Positions 1 through 15,100 of a stretch of DNA of 64,000 nucleotides are shown here, one piece after another. A program made the translations under genes and the position numbers. Positions within the stretch are counted from its first letter, which is position 1, and the number at the start of each line of letters is the position of its first letter. Source of the stretch: Nectonema munidae (Eukaryota; Nematomorpha; Nectonematoida; Nectonematidae); the NCBI GenBank assembly GCA_030549495.1, contig JAUIRK010000974.1, forward strand, positions 186,001 to 250,000, in the 5' to 3' direction. The notes under the pieces are model-generated. The model made no database searches and was not told where the DNA came from. It was given only the letters and a program-made list of their open reading frames with translations.

Positions 1-144
1 AACGCTAACGAAATGTTTCGCATTTTTTCGCGATTCAATGGCTTGTTCATCAGGCCTCGTATAAGAGGTGCTATTAGAGAGTATCAAACTCAACTTGTGC
101 AAAATGTTAAACAAGATATGGAGTCATTGAAAGAAAAATTTACT
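1..144 (+). CDS. DYNC1H1: DYNC1H1 tail exon (truncated by window edge)
   Basis: The window opens in frame with [13 protein letters not shown], matching the N-terminal tail (dimerisation and cargo-binding stem) of animal cytoplasmic dynein heavy chains. The exon ends after ...EKFT with donor GTAAGA at 145-150, phase 0. The open frame continues to 222, but that extension does not match the family and is intron. Confidence 0.93.
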
Positions 145-3100
145 GTAAGACTTTCATCGAACTCTTTCAGGCACAGGAATATGACGCCAATCATTACATA
201 CATAGATACGTCGTACAAATAAAATGTTTATTTATTAAATGCCGACATTCTTAAATTATTTCGAAGGGTAAAAAAGGCAGTATTTTTTACACTATAAATT
301 TACGCATCATCCTCTACTTTTTCACTTATTTTTTTTAAATTTATTTTAATTTCAACGAAAAACGCTTATAACAGAGAGATTTTATCAATCCGTTTAAAAC
401 ATTAGCAAATTTTTATGAAACTTCTGTTATAACAAAAGTTCATTATAGCGAATTCTTGAAAGAAAAGTTTTCTCGTTCAGTAAAAAATATTTACATGGAT
501 TTGATTTGATTTTTTTAAGCCTAGAATTACTAAACGCTCAAATGAGCATTAAGTTTTATTTGATCAAGTCAGATGCGAATGCCTCTGAACATTTAGATCT
601 CTTGATAGAATGAATTTCTTACATTTCGCATATCTTTTATCAATATTACTATTTTGGGTACGTAAATTTTTAAGGAAAAAGAAAAAATTAAATTACTTCA
701 CTTTAATGTGCGTTCAGAAATGGACTTGTAAAAATTTAATAAATTTTATTTCCTGTTGCTTAATCTATTCAATGAGTATAATTGTAAAAGTCTTTACAAC
801 CGTGAGTAAGGTTGGTTAGGTACTGGGTTTCGATAACTCAAGGTCTTGGGTTCGATCCCGCATCAAGCCTACTTTCTCATAGTTCGATACAAGCGGCGCA
901 ATTCTGCTTTCTCGATGAAAACACCCCACGGTACCTTTACCTACCTTTTACCTTTAAAATGTATGTAATGGGCTTAGACAAAAAAAAGAGTTTTGTATGC
1001 TATAATAGTTAAATACTTATAAATATGAGGTTATGATGTTAAACGTCCAATTTGACCGTTTGGAATTTATAGATAAAGGCTTTATTTCAGTATTTCAATG
1101 AGTGTAATTGGAAAAGTATTCTTTGTGATCGAGTTAAACTGAATATTTGAGACAAATGAGTGAAAACAATTTCAGCTATTATAATTTATGGACCACTGAA
1201 TATTTTGTGTCGATCAACTCTCGTTGACATGAACAAGGTTAAAAAACACTGCCCTATATAAATTGAAATGAAGTTGTATTTTACAGACATTCCTACACTT
1301 TAGTAACGCTGATGATAAAAATAGAACTTTATATTAAAAAAATTTTTGTCACAAATTTTTTAGTACTGTGAACTGAAAATATTTTTAGTTTTTTAGCCTT
1401 TGGGGAAAACGTGGAATACCATTATTCACTAAAATTAAAATTTTAAAATATTCAAAATAATAAGTTTGCTATACACAACCAAATAAGCTTGTAACAACAT
1501 ATGGTTAAGGAACCGTATTATTAACTCAATTTAATTTTTTCGAAACAAATGGACTATTTATAATTTTGTTTGAAGTAAAAATTTAATACGGAAAACTTTG
1601 AAAAAAAATGATTTCGATTATAATACTAATAAAACTTGATATTTAAAAAAAAAATCATTATGCTACTTCATTATTTGGTGTTTCGAATTCATTTGGATAA
1701 ATTCTTGAATTTCGCTTTTATAATAACTTTATCTTGAACACGTATCAAAAATTATCCTAAATCAAGACTACTGTTTCTTTGTGTCAAATTAGGCCCATAT
1801 TGTAAAATGTGTTAAGAAAGCTTGTCAAAAAGGTTTTGAATTTTCTGTTGTGGACCATATTTACATAAGTAAACTCTATTGTTTCTACTTGATTCTGATT
1901 CATTTTCCTTTTTGTTCATATTCAATTGCGATGAAAAGACCCATTTTTAATTTTTTAGAAGTCTTTACTGCATATTTTAGTAAGAGAACCCCTAAAAATA
2001 CTCGTATTCACTACAGCACTCATACGCATGAGCGATAAACAACGGTGCTATATTCCGTAGAGCGATGAGATAAAATACGTTTATGATTATGTTAAATATT
2101 AGGAATTATTTGACATAGTTTTATCGCTAAAGCGATCATCGCTTAAACATGTATGTTGCTTTAAAAGTGTCGCTTTAACCTATATTGCTTAACCCTTTAT
2201 CGCTCCAGACTGTCTACACTCTACACCATTCACTACATTATTATAATCACGTAATAGTATTGAGTATTTTTCTGCTTCTTTAAGCCGATTTGATCCCAAA
2301 ATATAGTGAGCGGAATTAAGTAATTTGATATAAAGGTATCTGAGGACCATAATTTTGTATCCTAATAACTTTCTTTTTGTTTGAATAATAATATTTAAAG
2401 CAAACGATTTTTGTTATTATTTGAGAGAGTGGTGTCAAACGGGTCCTGGAAGAGTGAAGATCGAGAAATCGTTTGCATCATTTGGGGATGCCGGCGTGGG
2501 CAAACAATTTTCATATTCCTTTAGGAAAGTTAGTTGTATGATTAGAGCAAATAATTTAATTTCCGAAAAATGGTTCTGATGTAGTATTCTCAGTGTTTAT
2601 GGTATTTTCAAATTTTCAGTTAATTCAATACCGCATTCACTCACAGGCATACAAACGAAGGTATTTAATAACTTTTGGGGAATGATAGCGAATGAATATA
2701 AGCTGTACTTTTTTCTTAAATCCTCTTTAGACTCCGTACAGTCAAACGCAAGATTACCAAAGGTGCTATAATCTGGATATTCCGCCAATTTCTAGTCACA
2801 TCATTTGGATCAAACAAATCGAAAGGAGGCTCAATGGCTACGTCCATCGAGTTGAAGATATCCTAGGTATTTGCTTTAACACACATACCCTGCCGGCGCC
2901 CAGAAGAAAAATTTATAATGGGCTAAACTAAGAAACATATTAATGGCAGGATGCCATTGTAATTTTCTATGAATATTTGCTAAATTCAATTATTCTTATT
3001 CATTTACAAATTTTAAGCGTGTTCTCAATTCATTCTATCCCTTCCCCGGCTAAGGGCCAGCATAAAACTGTTAAATTTGAGAAACTATGTTATACCCTTC

Positions 3101-6100
3101 TAAAATGCGAATCCATTCCGCCTTTCTTCTCTTCAATTAGAAGCAATAAATAGAGACTCAACAATTTTTCCAGTTAAAATGTTATATTTCGCTGAATTTA
3201 AATGATATTGGATTGAAATGTGCTGTCTTGAAAAGTATCACCTAAACATCTAATATCAAACTAACTCGTAAACAGAGGAATCTAAGCGTTAGGTAAACAT
3301 CAATAATATTACTACTATCACTTTCCTCGCGTGACCATGAATTTACTTAGTGTGGCAACAAAAATTGGCCTAACGACTTAAAAAACGTACTTTATTTGTA
3401 AAAATTCTCTTTTATAAAGTGCGATCATTAGACAAAAGATGTCATTTTGTTTTTATTAATTCTTTATTCCATCTAGTTTCAGATATACAACATATGTCAT
3501 CTTCAAATTCCATATTGCTATATAAATCGAACGAATCTTTTATAGTGAAATTCAAGGATTCAGTTTTTCAATGACTTTTTGGAGACTAAACATATTGTGA
3601 AGCGCTTGCAAAGATTCTTTTATTTCCAAGTTCTCCCCTTTTCTAACCGAGCTATCTTTTAATATAAACTTTTTCACAAACATTTTCACTTTCTCCAGTT
3701 TTCATGAAAATATATTTCAGCATTGTGCAACGCGTGAGTCTGGAAAAACATAAAATGCCAAAGAGCTTCTTTTTTATTCGCTATTTAATTGTTGCACGCT
3801 CCATTTACAGTCAATCATTTCATTTGCTGCCACGAACTGCGCGTAAGCTTTCAAAGCATATTTGTCCATGAAATGCGCAAAACAAGACTCGAAATATCTT
3901 GGGTATATAACCTTGTGTAGTTTACCTGCTGAAAGATCTTACTTGGAAGCATCCTTTGAAAGTAAAAGCAAGTTTTCTTTTTTATTAAAAAGAATAATCT
4001 ATATTAAAAATGTTCAATTTAAATGATTATAAAAATGAAATGATAAGTGACTTTTAACTGCCCTATTTATAGATTTCTTATTTTTATTAACTATTTGTTT
4101 ACGGGTTGTTTTTCAAGTATGATTGGTTGTTATAATAATAATGATGATTTGTTATATAATTATGTAGAGTATTTAATAAATGCAAAAAATCAGTTTGTTT
4201 CAAAAAAAGTATCAGGAAGGCTCGCCCACTACTTTGTAGTCATCTCGACAAATTTCCAGGAAACCTTGGTAACATAAGAGAGGAACAGAGAGATAGGTTC
4301 CATCAGGATATTGAAGTAATCGAGGAAAGATACAGAAACATGCGGCACAAAGATATGATGGCTGATTACTGGTTGTGTCATAAAATCAGTGTGACTACGC
4401 AAAAAAGTGGAAAAAGTTGGCTTTGTATCGTAATGATATTTTTGAGGCTTTCATTTTATTTCTTTATGTTATGTTTTTTTATTCATTGAATTTAATAAAA
4501 TATATTCTTCAAATTTAGTATACGAGAAAAGAAAATCATTGCGTTTTTTTGAATATTTTTGTCCACAAATAAAATTCTGACAGCTTTTATAAATAGATTA
4601 AGTACATTTTTAACAACTGAAACATTTTGTTTCGATCAAATTTTTTTATTATAATAATCAACAAATTTTCTTAAAAAAAAGATTTAATTTATTATGTACA
4701 GTGTTACTTATAAAATTTAACAATTTAACATTATAAAAAATATCTCTGCTCAAATATTAAACAAATAGAGTATTCTTGCTTTTAAACTTAATAGCTAGTC
4801 AACATATTCATTCCCAAATAACTATTGAAAAAAAATTCTTGACTTGAAAAAATTAAAGTTTTCAAATGTTACAAAATGTAAGAAAAGTAGTGATAAAGAT
4901 TAAGTGACTTTTGTTGGAAAAAATTCTAAGACCGAGTCTAACAATATTCATTGATATAAAATTGTAACGATTGAAATCTAAATGCAAATTAGACAGAAGC
5001 AGTGACGTAGTCAGAAAAAGGTTAATATGGGGGGGGGGGGGGGGGGCACAATTTAAAAACAAAAAACTTGAGCAACATTATTTATACTTTCTTGATCTTT
5101 TCATTGGAGAAATTTTCGAAAACGAATATCACATAAGATGCATGAGGTACATAGGAGAATGGGCACGGCCCCTCATGCCCAGCCTAGCTACGTCACTGGA
5201 GAGAAAGCTGAATAAGATAGGAGAGCTTAAACAAAAGAAGAGGGCTTGCGTGAAAGAAGAGCTTGAGTGAATAATTGAGTTTTAGCAGAGAAAGCGGAAG
5301 AGAAAAACAGGAGACAGAAAGAGAAAAAGAATCACTGTGACAGAAGATGAGAAAATCTAGTGGATCATCAACATGTGTTTGCTCAAAAATACTACAAGGA
5401 GGAGACACTGTGATAAACATTGCTTACTTATTGTGTGCATATTGAAGCAATGGATTATTATTATATAGCTCTCACGCATCGCCTGTAAAATATGTTCGAT
5501 AGGAATTTCAGAGCAGCTTGGCATGATGTTTGATTGATTCGAAAGTCTGCATTCCTTCTTTTATTTTCTTATCTTACATTATCATGTATTCGAATGATCA
5601 TTACATTCTATAATAATTAACAAGTAGCAACTCTTACTTATAGAGAATTATTGGGGGAGGGGGGGGGGGGCGGGGGTCATTTTCTATAAATTTGCTCACA
5701 TATAAAAAAAAGATATCTTGAAAACTATAGCGAATAAGAAAAAAAGAAGTTATTTTTGAATTCAGCATCACCCAATTTCCCCAAAACCTTGAAATATTTT
5801 GTGGCAAAAACTTTTGTTCCTCTGGGGTAGTTTTTAATGTAAGCAAAATATAGTGTATATAAAAATATTATTTTGCCTATAAAATGTATAAAAACATTCT
5901 GCGACGAATAATTGTAATCGCATTTGAATTTTTTAGCTTCTCAGTCTACTCCTCAACATATAACTTATATAATACACAAGTTTCATTCCATATATTTGCG
6001 TGTATCTTAGGTAAAGACTGGGAAAAGCATCTAGAGGGCCAACAACTCAAAACAGAGATAGATGGATTCCGCTTGAAGCTCAGCTGTGAAGCGCTCTACA

Positions 6101-9100
6101 AAGATTGGATCACGAGAGTCCAGTCAAAAAATTATTCCGTGACAGGACGCATCTTTAGCGTGGACTCCATTCGCGTTAGAAGCAGTCCCGCCAAGAGTGA
6201 AAGCGAGAACAAAGATAGCGGCACTAGCACCACCAACATCCTCAAGCTCAAAGTCAACTTCTCCCCCGATCACATCACTCTTTCCAAAGAAGTGAGACTC
6301 TATCAATCATTTTGTGTAGTTCGACAGATGACTTCACAAGTCAATCACTTTTCCTCCTTGCATACAATGATCCACCCTTAGAACTGAGCCATTTGAATTT
6401 AAAATCAGTGCAACAATCTAGTAAACTAGATATCAAAAACATCTATTAATTATCTACATCACACGTTATTGACCTTGGATCCCATGACCTTTCTCGAAAA
6501 TTTGTTTATCGGAGGAATGCTAAAAATTGAGCATGAGTTTTTTGCTTCATACATGAAATATTCTAAATGTATTGCGTTTATATGAATCTTATTAATAAAA
6601 TATATAGATATGAAGTAGCTAATTCTATATTCATATGATGTCAACATAAAATTTTAATTAAGTTTTGAATTCTCACATTGTCGTAAAAGGACTAGAAAAG
6701 CTCTGATATGTAAAAAAATATAAAAAAGTTTTGATATATAAAACTGTATATATTTTTTTAAAACGGTTGAAAAATCTGTTTATAATTGAAAAAAGAACAA
6801 ATATTCTCTGTGTTTTTTTGTTGGGGTGTAGTAATTTGGATTCGTTTAAACGTTTTTTGATTTTACTATTTTACATTCAAATTCAAATAAAATCAATAAT
6901 ATATGTATATAAGTGCCTACAAACTTTAAAGATGATTTATTGTTATTATCATGGCTCGTTATCGAAAATGAAAATGTAGAATAGGCAAACAATTTTTAAA
7001 TAATATTTTGTTTTCACCTATTCGCATTCCAAACGTCTTCGGTTGTGTATTAAACATTCCTTTTTATTATTGTATGCTTATCAAGATAAAATGTGAACGA
7101 AAGAGTTTTTACACCCCTTTTCTTATGCTCTGTCATTTATCTCATTTCTGTACGATACAGTGTAGTGTTATTTTAAAATAGAAAAATTGATCTTCAAAAC
7201 TAATATTTGACTATTGATTTGGTGATGCTCTTGCTCAAGTCATCGGCAGTTCGAATCCAACTAACTGCATAAAATATTTTTGGGCACAAAAAGTGTAACT
7301 GAGAATTTTTCTATCTTTGATTCAGATTGGCAAAAATATATTTGTCTCACTTTGTCGTGCGACATATAGTAGTGTGTGTGCCTGACATTTCGGCGCTTAA
7401 AATAAAAGTTTTGAAGCATTAAATAATGGAATTTATTTTATTTTTTATAAATATTTAATTTTTTTTTCATATTTTTTCAATGAAGAAAAATTAATGAACA
7501 AACAAATAAATTTAAAATTATATATAAAAATATATTTATTAATTTTTTTTCAATAAAAATCAACTTATAAGTTGACTATCACTCAGGTGCGCACATCCAG
7601 AGGGACGATTTTTTTAAACTAGTGTATTTTCACAGGAAGTATAGTATTTAAATTTGACCAATTTTTAAAAAAATTAGAAGGTAGTCTTATAAATTTATGT
7701 ATGCGCTGAATACACTCTATTTTAAAGGATTACTCGAATATTTGGTCTCCCGTGGTATTTCCAGACCAGTAATTTTGAAAATTGCAACAAAAAAATCGCC
7801 CCCAATAATTTTTTAGAATGTGCGCCCCTGCTATCACTATACCATATCAATGGGACTTCGAGGGTGCAGAATTAACCATGTATTATGTTAAAATACACCA
7901 AACTTACAAACTAATCACCATTTTAAAAATTTTCATTTAACTTTAACTTTTATTTGATGGCAATTTGCTATACAAATTTTAGAGTCAACTTTTCTCCAAT
8001 TTGTTTTCATGTTTTTTCTTTTTAAAGAGTTCTAAAGTTTTTGGAAAGAAAGTCAGTCCCGGATTACTGATTCCCAGTGAAGTGATAGTGCAGCATCACT
8101 TCGTTTGTCAATTAGTTAGTTTGTTATTTAAAAAGTTTGTTATTAGAAACGTCGTCCACTTCTGGAATTCAGGTGGACAATTTTTTAGGAAACAGTTCGG
8201 CCATGTATAAACAAATATTCGAATATTTTTACATAAGAATTTTATCTAGTCAGAATTTCGAGCATGGTTAAAGTTCTCTAATCATTAATTTCAGCTGGAA
8301 CATCACATATTTTTCATAATTAAGGATTTGTTTAAACTCAAAAAAAGATGGGGTGATGAATCAATTTTCTTTAAATATGAAATCTCTGGCAAAATTTTTT
8401 TGAGGGTAAAAAAACTTTCAAAGATATTTTGTATTTTTTTTTACTTAATTTTAAATTATTTACAAACTCACTGGCCGATTTATACAAAAAGGTTGAGACA
8501 CCCTGTATTCCAGTTGATTTATTTACTTAGTTACTAAAAATTACTAACCTATATTTTCGGTATAACAAATAATGGAAAAGTAGGGAAGTGTCACCAAACC
8601 ATATTTGCACATCGTTTAGCACATTGAATAAATAAATATAATATTAGATTCCACTAAAAAATATTCAAACATGCTCTATGAAATACGTAATCCATTAAAT
8701 ATATTTTTCATTAACTCTCTTTGTGGTTCATCCAATAGTTTACCCCTTTAAGTGTTAAATAGTAGGCGATGACAATGAAAGGGCTTGGAAAACCCTTAAT
8801 GTATGTGGTGAGACTTCAGTACCCGTAACCTGTCTTGCACAATGTGTATGATTGGCAATGATGATCAAATAATGGAGAAATGATGAATATTCCATCCTTA
8901 ATCATGTTATCTATTTTTTGCTTTAGGTGAGGAACTTAAAGAACCTTGGTTATCGGATTCCCATAAGTATAATAAATAATGCTACAAAAACAAGCGCTGC
9001 GTATTCCCTAGCTGTTTCCTTGATTGAATCGATTCGAAGTTATGACCAAGCTGTTGCTAAGATCAATGCTAATCGCTCTCTTGAACACTTGCTCGAAAGT

Positions 9101-12100
9101 TTGCATAAACAAGTGCGCCAGCGCATTCTGACTGGAGCGACTTTGACTTGGGAATCGCACAAGTTGGAGTCATATGTGCCTGTTCTCGCTGAGGCCGTTA
9201 TTTCCTTTCAAGAAAAGGTGGATGAAGGCATTGAAATTTTGGAAAATATTGAGAAATGTGTGGACGATTTGAGTATTTGCAAGTACTCCAGTGACATATT
9301 TTATGGAATAATTGATAGTATTCAAAGAGATGTTGATAATCTCAGTCTAAAGCAGTTTTCGAATCTCAGTTCATGGATTTGCAAGTTAGAAGAAAAAATA
9401 GAAAGTAGACTCGCTAAAAGATTGGAAAAAGTTTTACAGACGTGGACTAGCCAACTCCTTAATGATTCAATGGGATGTAGTGGGGAGGATGAAGTGCGAA
9501 TTCTGCCGATTAATCACGAATTTAGACTCGTAGATCAGGTCATCTTTTTAACTCCCTCTCTCGAAGAAGGAAAAACTAAGCTACTGCAACAAATGTTCGC
9601 CTGGCAAAATGTTGTACTGACTTTACCTCGAATCAGATCGAATAGATATCAAGTAGCTGTCGCATCTGCTATCTCACAATACGACGAGACGTTCAAAATG
9701 CTACTGACTAAGTTACCCTCTGGCTTAAAAGTTTTAAAACGAGTCTACTGTGCCTTGGACACTGTTATTGAAAAGGTAAACAACTACACCAAAATTTGGT
9801 ACAGTTATCAATCACTGTGGGATTTGAATATCGATTTCATCCAGTCCAAACTTGATGACTCGATCGGTGATTGGATGAAATGTTTGATTGACATTAGGAG
9901 AAGTAGATCAACTTTTGATACGAGTGAAACCAAAGCAGTGTTTGGAGCAATTACCATTGACTACGCCAAAGTACAGTCAAAAATAGCCTTAAAATATGAT
10001 GGCTGGCATAAAGAAATTTTAGCCAAGTTTGCAAACATGTTAGGTTTGGATATGCAATCGTTTCACTCGATGCTATCAAATTCCAGAAATGAGATGGAAG
10101 TTCAGAGTGTCGCTGGGGCAACAACATCAGAATCGGTCAACATAATCACCGCATATCATTCCTTAAAAGAAAAATATGACTCCTGGCTCAAAAAGGTTGA
10201 TTTGTATCGTGAAGGCCAAAAAACGCTTGACAAGCACAGATATCAATTCCCACAAAGTTGGATGTACATCGAAAATATTGAGGGAGAGTGGATGGCCTTC
10301 AATGAAATGATGCAGCGCAAAGAAGCCTCCATACAATGCCACATATCGAGTATTCAGAGCAAGATCTTGGCTGAGAACACAGCAAATGAGAGTAAGGCAC
10401 GAGAATTGCTTGTAGAATGGGAAAAGATCAAACCTGTGGAAGGCAGTTTGAAAGCTGATGCTGCGATCAAGACGTTGACTTGCACAGAGAGCAAATTCTT
10501 AAAGTTGATACAAGATCAAAACAACATTTTGAAGGCAAAAGACGCGCTAGAGCTGCCCGAGTCTGCTTCCGCAAACTCCTTAAAAGAGAGAATTGAAGCC
10601 TGTTTAGAAGAATTGTATGATCTTAAGAGTGTTTGGGTTGAATTGAGTAAAGTTTGTGAACAAATCGATGGCATGCGAGAGATTTTTTGGATTTCAGTGG
10701 AAGCAAGAAAGATAAGACAACATTTAGATTCTCTCGCGAGTCAGATGAAAGAACTTCCAGCTAAATTTCGACATTATGCTTCTTATGATTTCGTGAAGTC
10801 TCTGATTCAAAATTATGCAAAAGCAAATGTCCTTGTTTTGGAATTAAAATCGGATGCTGTTAAGGAGCGACATTGGAAAATAATTTGCAAGAAATTGAAT
10901 TTGCATTCGCGTTTTGGTCTAAACACAAGCGCCCCTTCTTCGAAATTAACCTTGGGCAAAGTTTGGGACATGGATTTGATCAAGAATGAAAAACAAATCA
11001 GAAGTGTCATCTTGGTTGCACAAGGAGAAATGGCCTTGGAGCAGTTTTTGTGTCAAGTGCGAGAAACATGGCAAAATTACACCTTAGATTTGGTGACATT
11101 CCAAAATAAGTGCAAAGTTGTGAGAGGATGGGATGATTTATTCAACAAACTCAAGGAGCACATTAATTCCCTCTCTATCATGAAACTATCTCCATTTTAC
11201 AAAGAATTCGAAGAAGAAGCCTCGCTATGGGAAGACAAATTGAATCGTGTCAACGCTCTCTTTGATGTTTGGATTGATTTGCAGCGCAAGTGGGTGTACC
11301 TAGATGCCATATTTCAAGGAAGTGCTGACATCAAGAACTTGTTACCGATGGAATCGTCCAGATTTCATAGTGTTAGTAGTGAGTTTTTGAGCTTGTTGAA
11401 AAAGGTTTCTAAATCTCCGCATGTTTTAGAAGTTTTAGCAATTCCTGGAATAAATAGGTCTTTGGACAGATTGCTGGATTTGCTCAACAAAATTCAAAAA
11501 GCGCTCGGTGAGTACTTAGAAAAAGAAAGATCTTCTTTTCCACGATTCTATTTCATTGGAGATGAAGATTTGTTAGAAGTGATTGGAAACAGTACAAATT
11601 ATTCAAAGTTGCAGAAGCACTTTAAGAAAATGTTTGCGGGCATAAATTCCTTGATTTTTAAAGAGCCTGAGAACAAAGTTTGCGGTTTTTCTTCAAAAGA
11701 AGGGGAAAATGTTTACTTTGAAGAGGAAGTGGATTTGATGAGTGTTCGCAAAATAAATGATTGGCTTTCCCTTGTTGAAGAACAAATGAAAAAGTCGCTT
11801 GCTGCCCTACTCGCTAAATGTTTAGTAGATATCAAATCTTTTGTAAATCCGAATTTTGATTCATCCAATTACTTGACGTGGATCGACAATTATCAGAGTC
11901 AAATTTTATTACTCTCTCTGCAAATTTCATGGACAGAAATGATTGAAGGTGAGTTGAACAAAGAAAACTCCACCGCTGGTCTGCAACGATGTCTTGAAAT
12001 GATAGATTTCACTATAAATGTTTTAGCTGGATTAGTTGTACTCAATCAACCTCATTTGAGAAGGAAGAAGTTGGAACAGTTGATCATAGAGCATGTTAAT

Positions 12101-15100
12101 CAACGAGACATTACGAGAAGCTTGGTGAGTAAGAATGTTAACAATTCTCTTTCATTTGATTGGCTATGCCAAATGCGCTTTTATTTTCACTTCAAAGAGA
12201 CAAATGTAGAAAAGAAGTTGATCGTTCACATGGCGAATGCGAAATTTTATTATGGCTTTGAGTATTTGGGCGTACAAGAAAGGCTGGTGCACACTCCGCT
12301 AACCAACCTCTGCTATTTGACGATGACCCAAGCCTTAGAAGCGAGGCTGGGAGGCTCTCCCTTTGGTCCTGCTGGCACAGGAAAAACTGAGTCTGTTAAA
12401 GCGCTTGGACAACAACTGGGCAAATTTGTTCTGGTCTTTAATTGCGATGAAACGTTTGACTTTCAAGCGATGGGGCGTATTTTTGTTGGCCTTTGTCAAG
12501 TTGGAGCGTGGGGTTGTTTTGACGAGTTTAATAGATTGGAAGAACGCATGTTGTCTGCTGTTTCCCAACAGATCCAAACAATCCAAACTTCTTTGAAGGA
12601 AAAAAGCTTGATGTTTAGTGATAATGATGATAGTGACAGAATCCAAATAAACCTGATTGGCAGAAATGTCAAGATTAAGTTGGATACTGCTATCTTCGTA
12701 ACGATGAATCCGGGTTATGCAGGAAGATCCAATTTACCTGATAATTTGAAAAAGTTGTTCAGACCAGTCGCTATGACAGCTCCCAATGTAAAAATAATAG
12801 TCCAAGTCATGCTCTTTACTCAAGGCTTCAAATTTGCTGAGTCCTTGGCCAAAAAGGTTGTTCCCTTTTTCCACCTTTGCAAAGAGCAGCTATCATCACA
12901 AGCTCACTACGACTTTGGCTTGAGAGCCCTGAAAAGTGTTTTGGCGAGTGCTGGCAATGTAAAGCGCGATTGCATTGCTGATTCAGAAGAAGGATTCAAG
13001 AAAGAAGTTGACATCTTAGTGTACTCCATCCTGCAAACGATTCTGCCTAAGCTGGTGCCTGAAGACATCGTTCTTTTCATCTCCCTCATCTCTGATGTTT
13101 TTCCTGAAAGCGATGAAATTCGTAAAGACAATGCCAATCTCTTGAATGCCATCATCGATGTTTGCAAGGGTAAATTTTTAATCACTCATTTTGAAGAAGA
13201 TCTCACAAAATTGAATAATTGGCTGAAAAAAGTCCTCCAACTCTACCAAATCATTTCCCTTCATCACGGCGTGATGATGGTTGGCCCATCCGGTGTAGGC
13301 AAAACAACGGCGTGGCGCACCCTCTTGTCCGCGCTAGAGCGATGCGATGGGGTGGAAGGCAAAGCATACGTGATTGATCCAAAAGCGATCTCTAAAGACT
13401 TGTTGTATGGCTTCTTAGATTCAAACACGCGGGAGTGGACAGATGGCCTGTTTACGAGTATTCTGCGTAAAATCATTGACTCTGTGCGCGGAGAAGGGAA
13501 GAAGAGGCATTGGATTGTTTTCGATGGCGACGTTGACCCTGAGTGGGTCGAAAATTTGAATAGCGTTCTTGATGACAATAAACTCCTAACTCTTCCTAAT
13601 GGCGAGCGTTTAGCGATTCCCAGCAATGTGCGCATTTTGTTTGAAGTTGAAGACTTGAAGTATGCCACAATGGCCACGGTCAGTCGGTGTGGAATGGTTT
13701 GGTTTAGTGAAGATTTGTTAAGCAGTGAAATGATTTTTGAAAACTATCTCCTAGGCTTGAAAAGTGTTTTACTCGATGAAGAAGAGAGGAAGGAAAAGTC
13801 TTTGCTGAGTTATGAAGAGGAGGAGTCTCTGAAGATTCAGAAAAGTGCTGCATCCATCCTATCTGAGTATTTCACGTGTGGTGGCTTTGTCGTAAAATGC
13901 TTTGATTTTGCTTATAAATTACAGCACATTATGGATTTTAAGCGCTTACGCGCCCTAAACTCCTTATTTTCAATGCTGAATCAATCGATTCGCAACGTTA
14001 TCTCGTATCAAGCGAGTCATACGGACTTTCCATTGGACTTTTCTCAAATAGAGCGATTCATTCAATCCAACTTAATTATTTGCATAATTTGGGCGTTTAG
14101 TGGAGACTGCAAAGTTAGTTGTCGCCAAAAGTTGGGTGACTTTATCAAAAGCATAACTACGATTTCCTTGCCATCCGATTTGGGTAAACACCAAATCATT
14201 GACTATGAATTGGACATAAAGAGTAATGAATGGATTTCTTGGCAGTCCAAAGTTCCTGTGATTGAAATCGAAACTCACAAAGTTGGGCATCCTGACGTTG
14301 TTATTCCAACGATGGACACGTTCAAACATGAAACGCTGCTCTACACTTGGCTAGCTGATCACAAGCCTATCATTCTTTGCGGTCCACCAGGCAGTGGGAA
14401 AACGATGACGTTGTTCAATTCCCTTCGTAATTTGCCTGATTTAGAAGTCGTTGGCTTGAATTTTTCGAGTGCTAGCACTCCCGAACTGTTGTTAAAAACT
14501 TTTGATCATTATTGCGAGTATCGTAAAACTTCGAACGGCGTTGTACTCTCTCCGATTCAGTATGGAAAGTGGTTGATCTTATTTTGTGATGAAATAAACT
14601 TGCCTGACCTGGACAACTACGAAACTCAGCGTATTATATCGTTTTTGAGGCAGCTTGTTGAACAAGGAGGTTTTTATCGCGCAAGTGATCATGCTTGGGT
14701 CAAATTGGAGAGAATTCAAATTGTGGGGGCGTGCAATCCTCCTAGTGATCCAGGTCGGAAGCCAATTTCTCACAGATTTTTGCGGCATGTTGCTGTCATT
14801 TATGTGGATTATCCGGGAAAGATTTCTCTTCTTCAAATATACAGCACGTTCAATCGCGCACTGCTTCGCCTAGCGCCCTCGCTCAGAGCCTACTCCGACT
14901 CATTGACCGAAGCGATGGTTGAAATGTATTTGCAGTCACAGCAAAGATTCACCCAAGAAAACCAGCCCCACTACATCTATAGCCCTAGAGAGTTGACTCG
15001 CTGGATCAGAGGAATATACGAAGCGATAAAGCCGATTGATGTTGTAAGTATTGACGACCTGGTTCGCCTTTGGGCTCACGAGGCTCTTAGGCTCTTTCAA

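Larger units (their letters stand above)
2867..6010 (+). other. DYNC1H1 intron, 3.1 kb
   Basis: Donor GTATTT, acceptor TGTATCTTAG. It contains a fragment of a multi-copy gene family (4236-4400), a small hAT-type MITE (5000-5198) and two G-runs (about 5030-5046 and 5646-5675). Otherwise AT-rich with no gene seen. Confidence 0.85.
6292..8926 (+). other. DYNC1H1 last intron, 2.6 kb
   Basis: Donor GTGAGA, acceptor TTTTTTGCTTTAG. It holds a weak tRNA-like segment near 7211-7270, a hAT MITE with a perfect target duplication (7584-7830) and an interspersed repeat (about 8150-8270) that recurs near 31,800. No gene seen. Confidence 0.85.

Noticed and set aside
145-222. Extension of the first dynein frame to a stop at 222
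   Set aside because: Similarity ends at the GTAAGA donor; the continuation does not match the family, whereas 2731-2866 does.
5884-6010. Upstream ATG extension of the 6011-6291 exon
   Set aside because: The 42 codons before 6011 have no similarity to dynein and precede a proper acceptor; phase 1 joining to 2866 gives the conserved LGKDW.
8927-8929. GTG as a translation start of the long dynein frame
   Set aside because: It directly follows a splice acceptor and is the Val of the conserved SKE-VRNLK junction; the gene continues upstream.
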